Shown piece after piece: positions 61,741 through 64,000 of a DNA stretch of 64,000 nucleotides. The position numbers and the translations under genes are program-made. Where the stretch lies: the NCBI GenBank assembly GCA_040274725.1, contig JBEMAQ010000015.1:27251-91250 (forward strand). The letters run 5' to 3'. A model generated the notes under the pieces. That model was not told where the DNA came from, ran no database searches, and saw nothing but the letters and a program-made list of their open reading frames with translations. Numbering within the stretch: the first letter of the stretch is position 1; the number at the start of each line of letters is the position of its first letter. This DNA is from Solibacillus sp040274725 (GTDB lineage Bacteria > Bacillota > Bacilli > Bacillales_A > Planococcaceae).

Positions 61741-62172
61741 TTATACATTTTGCGTTGTTAATGATGTTGCCATTGCATCAACTAGTTGCTCCACTAAATT
61801 CGGTACAATATCCGCTAAAACCGGATTGATCATAGATGCTAAAAAGCCGCCAGCCTTCATTTCTAATTGGCCAATAAGCTCATCCTGTTGCACTTCAAAA
61901 TAGCCACTACCACTAATATTGTCTGACAGTCCGACTAAATCAAATGCAATTTTTTCATGTTCAATGCGTTCCTTGACCTCTAATTGCAGTTTCACAGCTT
62001 TTTGAACAAAGCCAAAGTCCCCTTTAAATACCCAAATCATTTCGTCTGCTGATGTTATTTCGTGATGTAAATATCCCGGCATTAATACTGCCCATGCCTC
62101 GCGGTCGAGTAAATACTGCCATGCCGTTTCATGATCCGCTGTAATCGTCTTACGAGAAACGCTACTTGCCAT
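61741..62172 (-). CDS. SRPBCC/CoxG-like protein
   Basis: This 143-residue soluble protein has the SRPBCC fold pattern (long C-terminal helix, AGGFLASMINPVLADIVPNLVEQLVDAM) and resembles the CoxG/carbon monoxide dehydrogenase subunit G group in length and in motifs such as HETAWQYLLDREAWAVLMPG. Such proteins bind hydrophobic ligands or membranes; no coxLMS genes are nearby, so the name is only a family label. Two ATGs are adjacent after GGGGTG; the second, at 62170-62172, gives better spacing. Confidence 0.65.
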   Translation of the reverse strand: MASSVSRKTITADHETAWQYLLDREAWAVLMPGYLHHEITSADEMIWVFKGDFGFVQKAVKLQLEVKERIEHEKIAFDLVGLSDNISGSGYFEVQQDELIGQLEMKAGGFLASMINPVLADIVPNLVEQLVDAMATSLTTQNV

Positions 62173-62258
62173 CATATCACCCCATCATACAAAATTGAAG
62201 ACATATTCATTTTAGCAAATAGCTGTTTAAATAACAAATTAGCCGTTTTTTCTAGTAT

Positions 62259-62888
62259 TTATTCTATTCGAAGCGCCTGTTTTTTAATAACAGCGCGGAT
62301 TGGCGACGCATCCGCTCCCTGTAAATTGAGCGGTAAGCCGATAAAATCATACAGACCAGTTAACACATCTTTTAGCCATAAATTTTCGATAATATAGATG
62401 TCTAGTTCCTTGCACATATGATGTGCGCGCAATGTGTGGTCCTCAAATGCATCAATTGATGGTGCATCTGTTCCAATTACTCGCACACCTTGTTGCGCTA
62501 AAAACGTAATGGCTTCAGGCGTAAATACTGTATAATTCGGCTCAAATGTATACGTATCATAATGCTGCTTCGTCTTAAAGAAAACGCGCTCATTGCCTGC
62601 TAGATTTAAGTTTTCAAGCATTGATACTGTAATTTCTGAGGTATTCTCCAAATCAGTAATCAGCACAGACCCAATAAATAACTCAAGCGGCAGCACATTA
62701 ATCGCCTTACCAAAATCATCATAATGATACGGTGCATCAACATGTGTACCCGTATGTAGGCTCATTTGAACCGAGCCAACATTAGCCCCGTCCTGCTCAA
62801 GCGTCGCATCGAGCGTGTATGAAAACGGTGTATCCCCTGGCCAAATCGGCATATTTTTGTGCATCGGCATTGTAATATCAAGCCACAT
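62259..62888 (-). CDS. kynB: cyclase family protein, kynurenine formamidase-like
   Basis: This 209-residue metal-dependent hydrolase has the family motif SLHTGTHVDAPYH near residues 43-55, with histidines and aspartate for zinc binding, and a further VFTPEAITFLAQQGVRVIGTDAPS block near 120. KynB enzymes convert N-formylkynurenine to kynurenine in tryptophan breakdown, and length is right, but no kynA or kynU is nearby, so the physiological substrate may be different. The ATG is preceded by GGGGG at 7 bases. Confidence 0.75.
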   Translation of the reverse strand: MWLDITMPMHKNMPIWPGDTPFSYTLDATLEQDGANVGSVQMSLHTGTHVDAPYHYDDFGKAINVLPLELFIGSVLITDLENTSEITVSMLENLNLAGNERVFFKTKQHYDTYTFEPNYTVFTPEAITFLAQQGVRVIGTDAPSIDAFEDHTLRAHHMCKELDIYIIENLWLKDVLTGLYDFIGLPLNLQGADASPIRAVIKKQALRIE

Positions 62889-62901
62889 TTTATATCCCCC
62901 T

Positions 62902-62934
62902 AAAAATGCCCTCTCGCAACATCGCGACAGGGCA
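62902..62934 (-). terminator. terminator after the cyclophilin gene
   Basis: ATGCCCT and AGGGCAT plus inner GTCGC/GCGAG pairs form a stem with a 6-base loop, followed on the minus strand by UUUUUAGG. It lies just past the stop at 62940. Confidence 0.85.
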
Positions 62935-62939
62935 TCACA

Positions 62940-63572
62940 TTATTGTGTAACTGGATTTGGATAGTCGAAACCTTTTGTATCGACTTCTATTGTTTTAATT
63001 TGTTGATCTACTAACGGCTTGTCTGAACTATTGCGCTCTGCTGCAACAATCCCATCCACAACTTCCATTCCTTCAATCACACGACCAAATGATGCATATT
63101 GTCGGTCAAGCTGAGCTGATTTTTCAGCCATAATGAAAAACTGTGAGCCCGCGGTATTCGGTTTATTTGAGCGTGCCATTGAAATGACGCCGCGCTCATG
63201 CACCAAATTATTTTCAAAGCCGTTATCCGTAAATTCACCGGCAATCGAATAGCCTGGTCCACCCGTCCCATTACCCGATGGATCACCACCTTGAATCATG
63301 AACCCTGGAATCACACGGTGAAAAATTAACCCATCATAAAAGCCGTCTTCAACAAGTGAAATAAAGTTCGCCACCGTATTTGGTGCCACTTTCGGCTCTA
63401 GCTCTAGCGTAATTTGCTCGCCCGTTTGCATTGTAATGGTCACAATTGGATTTTCTGTTACATCCTTTGCATATTCTACGTTTTGCGCTGGCTCTGTTGC
63501 TGTATTTCCGCACGCTGCTAATCCGATTGCGAGTAGCATCAGCAGGCACAGACTCCATTTTCGTGAAAGCAT
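62940..63572 (-). CDS. lipoprotein peptidyl-prolyl cis-trans isomerase (cyclophilin)
   Basis: This 210-residue cyclophilin catalyses proline isomerisation outside the membrane. It has a lipoprotein signal peptide with lipobox LAAC (Cys21) and the catalytic core FHRVIPGFMIQGGDPSGNG near residue 89, SQFFIM near 140 and YASFGRVIEGMEV near 160. Cytoplasmic PpiB lacks the signal. ATG at 63570-63572 is chosen, as GGAG lies 8 bases upstream; GTG three codons earlier is rejected. Confidence 0.92.
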   Translation of the reverse strand: MLSRKWSLCLLMLLAIGLAACGNTATEPAQNVEYAKDVTENPIVTITMQTGEQITLELEPKVAPNTVANFISLVEDGFYDGLIFHRVIPGFMIQGGDPSGNGTGGPGYSIAGEFTDNGFENNLVHERGVISMARSNKPNTAGSQFFIMAEKSAQLDRQYASFGRVIEGMEVVDGIVAAERNSSDKPLVDQQIKTIEVDTKGFDYPNPVTQ

Positions 63573-63635
63573 ACACTTCACTCCTTTACATTCCTAACGC
63601 TATTCAATCATATTTTTCAACCCGCGACAATATTG

Positions 63636-63800
63636 TTACTTCCACAGCTTCTTAAACATCGCATTGCGACACGATGCACAAACTGATCCGCGCAGTAGCA
63701 TTGCATCCTCAGGTGATAAATTGTCTCCTAAAGAAATTGTCTTAATGTAGCTATTACAAATCTTGCAGTAAATACGATAACTTATTGTTGTTGTTGACAT
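63636..63800 (-). CDS. small zinc-ribbon-like protein (54 residues)
   Basis: This gene encodes a 54-residue basic protein, MSTTTISYRIYCKIC near the start and VCASCRNAMFKKLWK at the end. Two CxxC pairs (Cys12/Cys15 and Cys41/Cys44) are 25 residues apart, as in a zinc ribbon. GAGGAG is 9 bases before the ATG, the stop is TAA, and the start lies 165 bases of clean frame away. No family is recognised with certainty. It is divergent from nothing nearby and lies between the cyclophilin and a terminator from the next unit. Shortness below common cut-offs explains why it is easily missed. Confidence 0.75.
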   Translation of the reverse strand: MSTTTISYRIYCKICNSYIKTISLGDNLSPEDAMLLRGSVCASCRNAMFKKLWK

Positions 63801-63903
63801 GCTGCTGTTCTCCTCGTTATTCGTTTTGTTTTATCTTACAGATTAGGAGAGACAAAGCTTGTCCAGATTGTGATAGAAAAACTTTATTACGCTTTTAAAA
63901 ATT

Positions 63904-63939
63904 AAAAGACATGAAGACTTTTTAGGTCTTCATGCTTTT
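63904..63939 (-). terminator. terminator of an off-window gene
   Basis: AAAAG(A)CATGAAGAC and GTCTTCATGCTTTT form a stem with one bulge and a 7-base loop, followed by A or T runs on both sides. On the minus strand it lies just after a stop codon of a possible reading frame entering from the right edge. Confidence 0.7.
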
Positions 63940-64000
63940 TATGTACCTTGAATTGTCAAATTAAACGCAACGCCTTGCCAAAGAAGAGCTCGTAAGGTGT
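63939..64000 (-). other. possible 3' end of a gene entering from the right
   Basis: Two minus-strand frames are open from the edge. One ends in TAA at 63939-63941 and reads LRALLWQGVAFNLTIQGT; the other ends in TGA at 63956-63958 and reads TPYELFFGKALRLI. The first ends exactly at the terminator. About 20 residues are too few to name a family; an IS transposase tail cannot be excluded. Confidence 0.3.

Noticed and set aside
61741..62172. Calling the SRPBCC gene a true carbon monoxide dehydrogenase subunit
   Set aside because: No molybdenum hydroxylase genes are nearby, and the fold is shared by many unrelated lipid-binding proteins.
1..64000. tRNA, rRNA, tmRNA, SRP or CRISPR loci
   Set aside because: No cloverleaf-like CCA ends, conserved rRNA segments or regularly spaced repeats were seen on reading the window; a covariance-model scan would be needed to exclude small RNAs.
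63939..64000. Calling the right-edge frame an insertion-sequence transposase
   Set aside because: About 20 residues in either open frame are not enough, and no terminal inverted repeat or target duplication can be seen.

Overview
This is a low-GC Gram-positive (Bacillales) chromosome segment. The protein sequences and gene order look like the Bacillus subtilis core, and the overall flavour suggests the Planococcaceae/Caryophanaceae side (Solibacillus or Lysinibacillus relatives). The family assignment is inference. From about 45.5 kb leftwards, nearly everything lies on the minus strand in the classic order ctsR-mcsA-mcsB-clpC-radA-yacL-ispD-ispF-gltX-cysS-mrnC-rlmB-rae1-sigH-rpmG-secE-nusG-rplKA-rplJL-rsmC-like-rpoB-rpoC-L7Ae-like-rpsL-rpsG-fusA-tuf, then rpsJ-rplC, which opens the S10 operon at the left edge. 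No tRNA, rRNA, CRISPR array or intact mobile element was seen.

Region by region (plus-strand coordinates). 1-1146: start of the S10 operon with its promoter and a leader hairpin. 1.3-11.7 kb: an accessory block between tuf and rpsJ, holding an Na+/H+ antiporter-family protein, a Bce-type peptide-sensing/resistance module (response regulator, histidine kinase, ABC ATPase, ABC permease), a LysR regulator, a soluble chemotaxis-receptor-like protein and malate synthase G. 11.8-28.9 kb: the translation and transcription core (EF-Tu, EF-G, S7, S12, RNA polymerase beta and beta', L7/L12, L10, L1, L11, NusG, SecE, L33). 29-37 kb: sigma-H, RNA-processing enzymes, CysRS behind a Cys T-box, GluRS, two MEP-pathway enzymes and a PIN/TRAM protein. 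37.5-45.5 kb: acetate transporter, RadA, a WYL regulator and the CtsR-controlled clpC operon. 45.6-64 kb: accessory metabolism, with a HemAT-like oxygen sensor, a thioesterase, two aldehyde dehydrogenases (one paired with a DUF779 protein), a polysaccharide deacetylase, a pseudouridine synthase, a complete liv branched-chain amino-acid importer, methyltransferases, a KynB-like cyclase, a lipoprotein cyclophilin and a 54-residue zinc-ribbon protein.

Regulation readable from the sequence includes a tandem CtsR box over the ctsR promoter, a T-box with a UGC specifier before cysS, an L10-type leader with a terminator before rplJ, a CodY-like box over the livK promoter, and many intrinsic terminators. 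Several terminators or hairpins lie inside operons usually described as continuous (rpoB/rpoC, rpsG/fusA, fusA/tuf, secE/nusG, livK/livH).

Departures from the B. subtilis order are the most informative points. disA is missing between radA and yacL, where an oppositely oriented acetate transporter sits. cysE is missing between gltX and cysS. A WYL regulator separates clpC from radA. About 12 kb separates tuf from rpsJ. An 88-codon EAL-domain remnant and two far-apart, nearly identical palindromic terminators with a compensatory base change are also present. I did not find a clearly new multi-gene system; the strongest unexplained signals are regulatory structures and small or broken genes.
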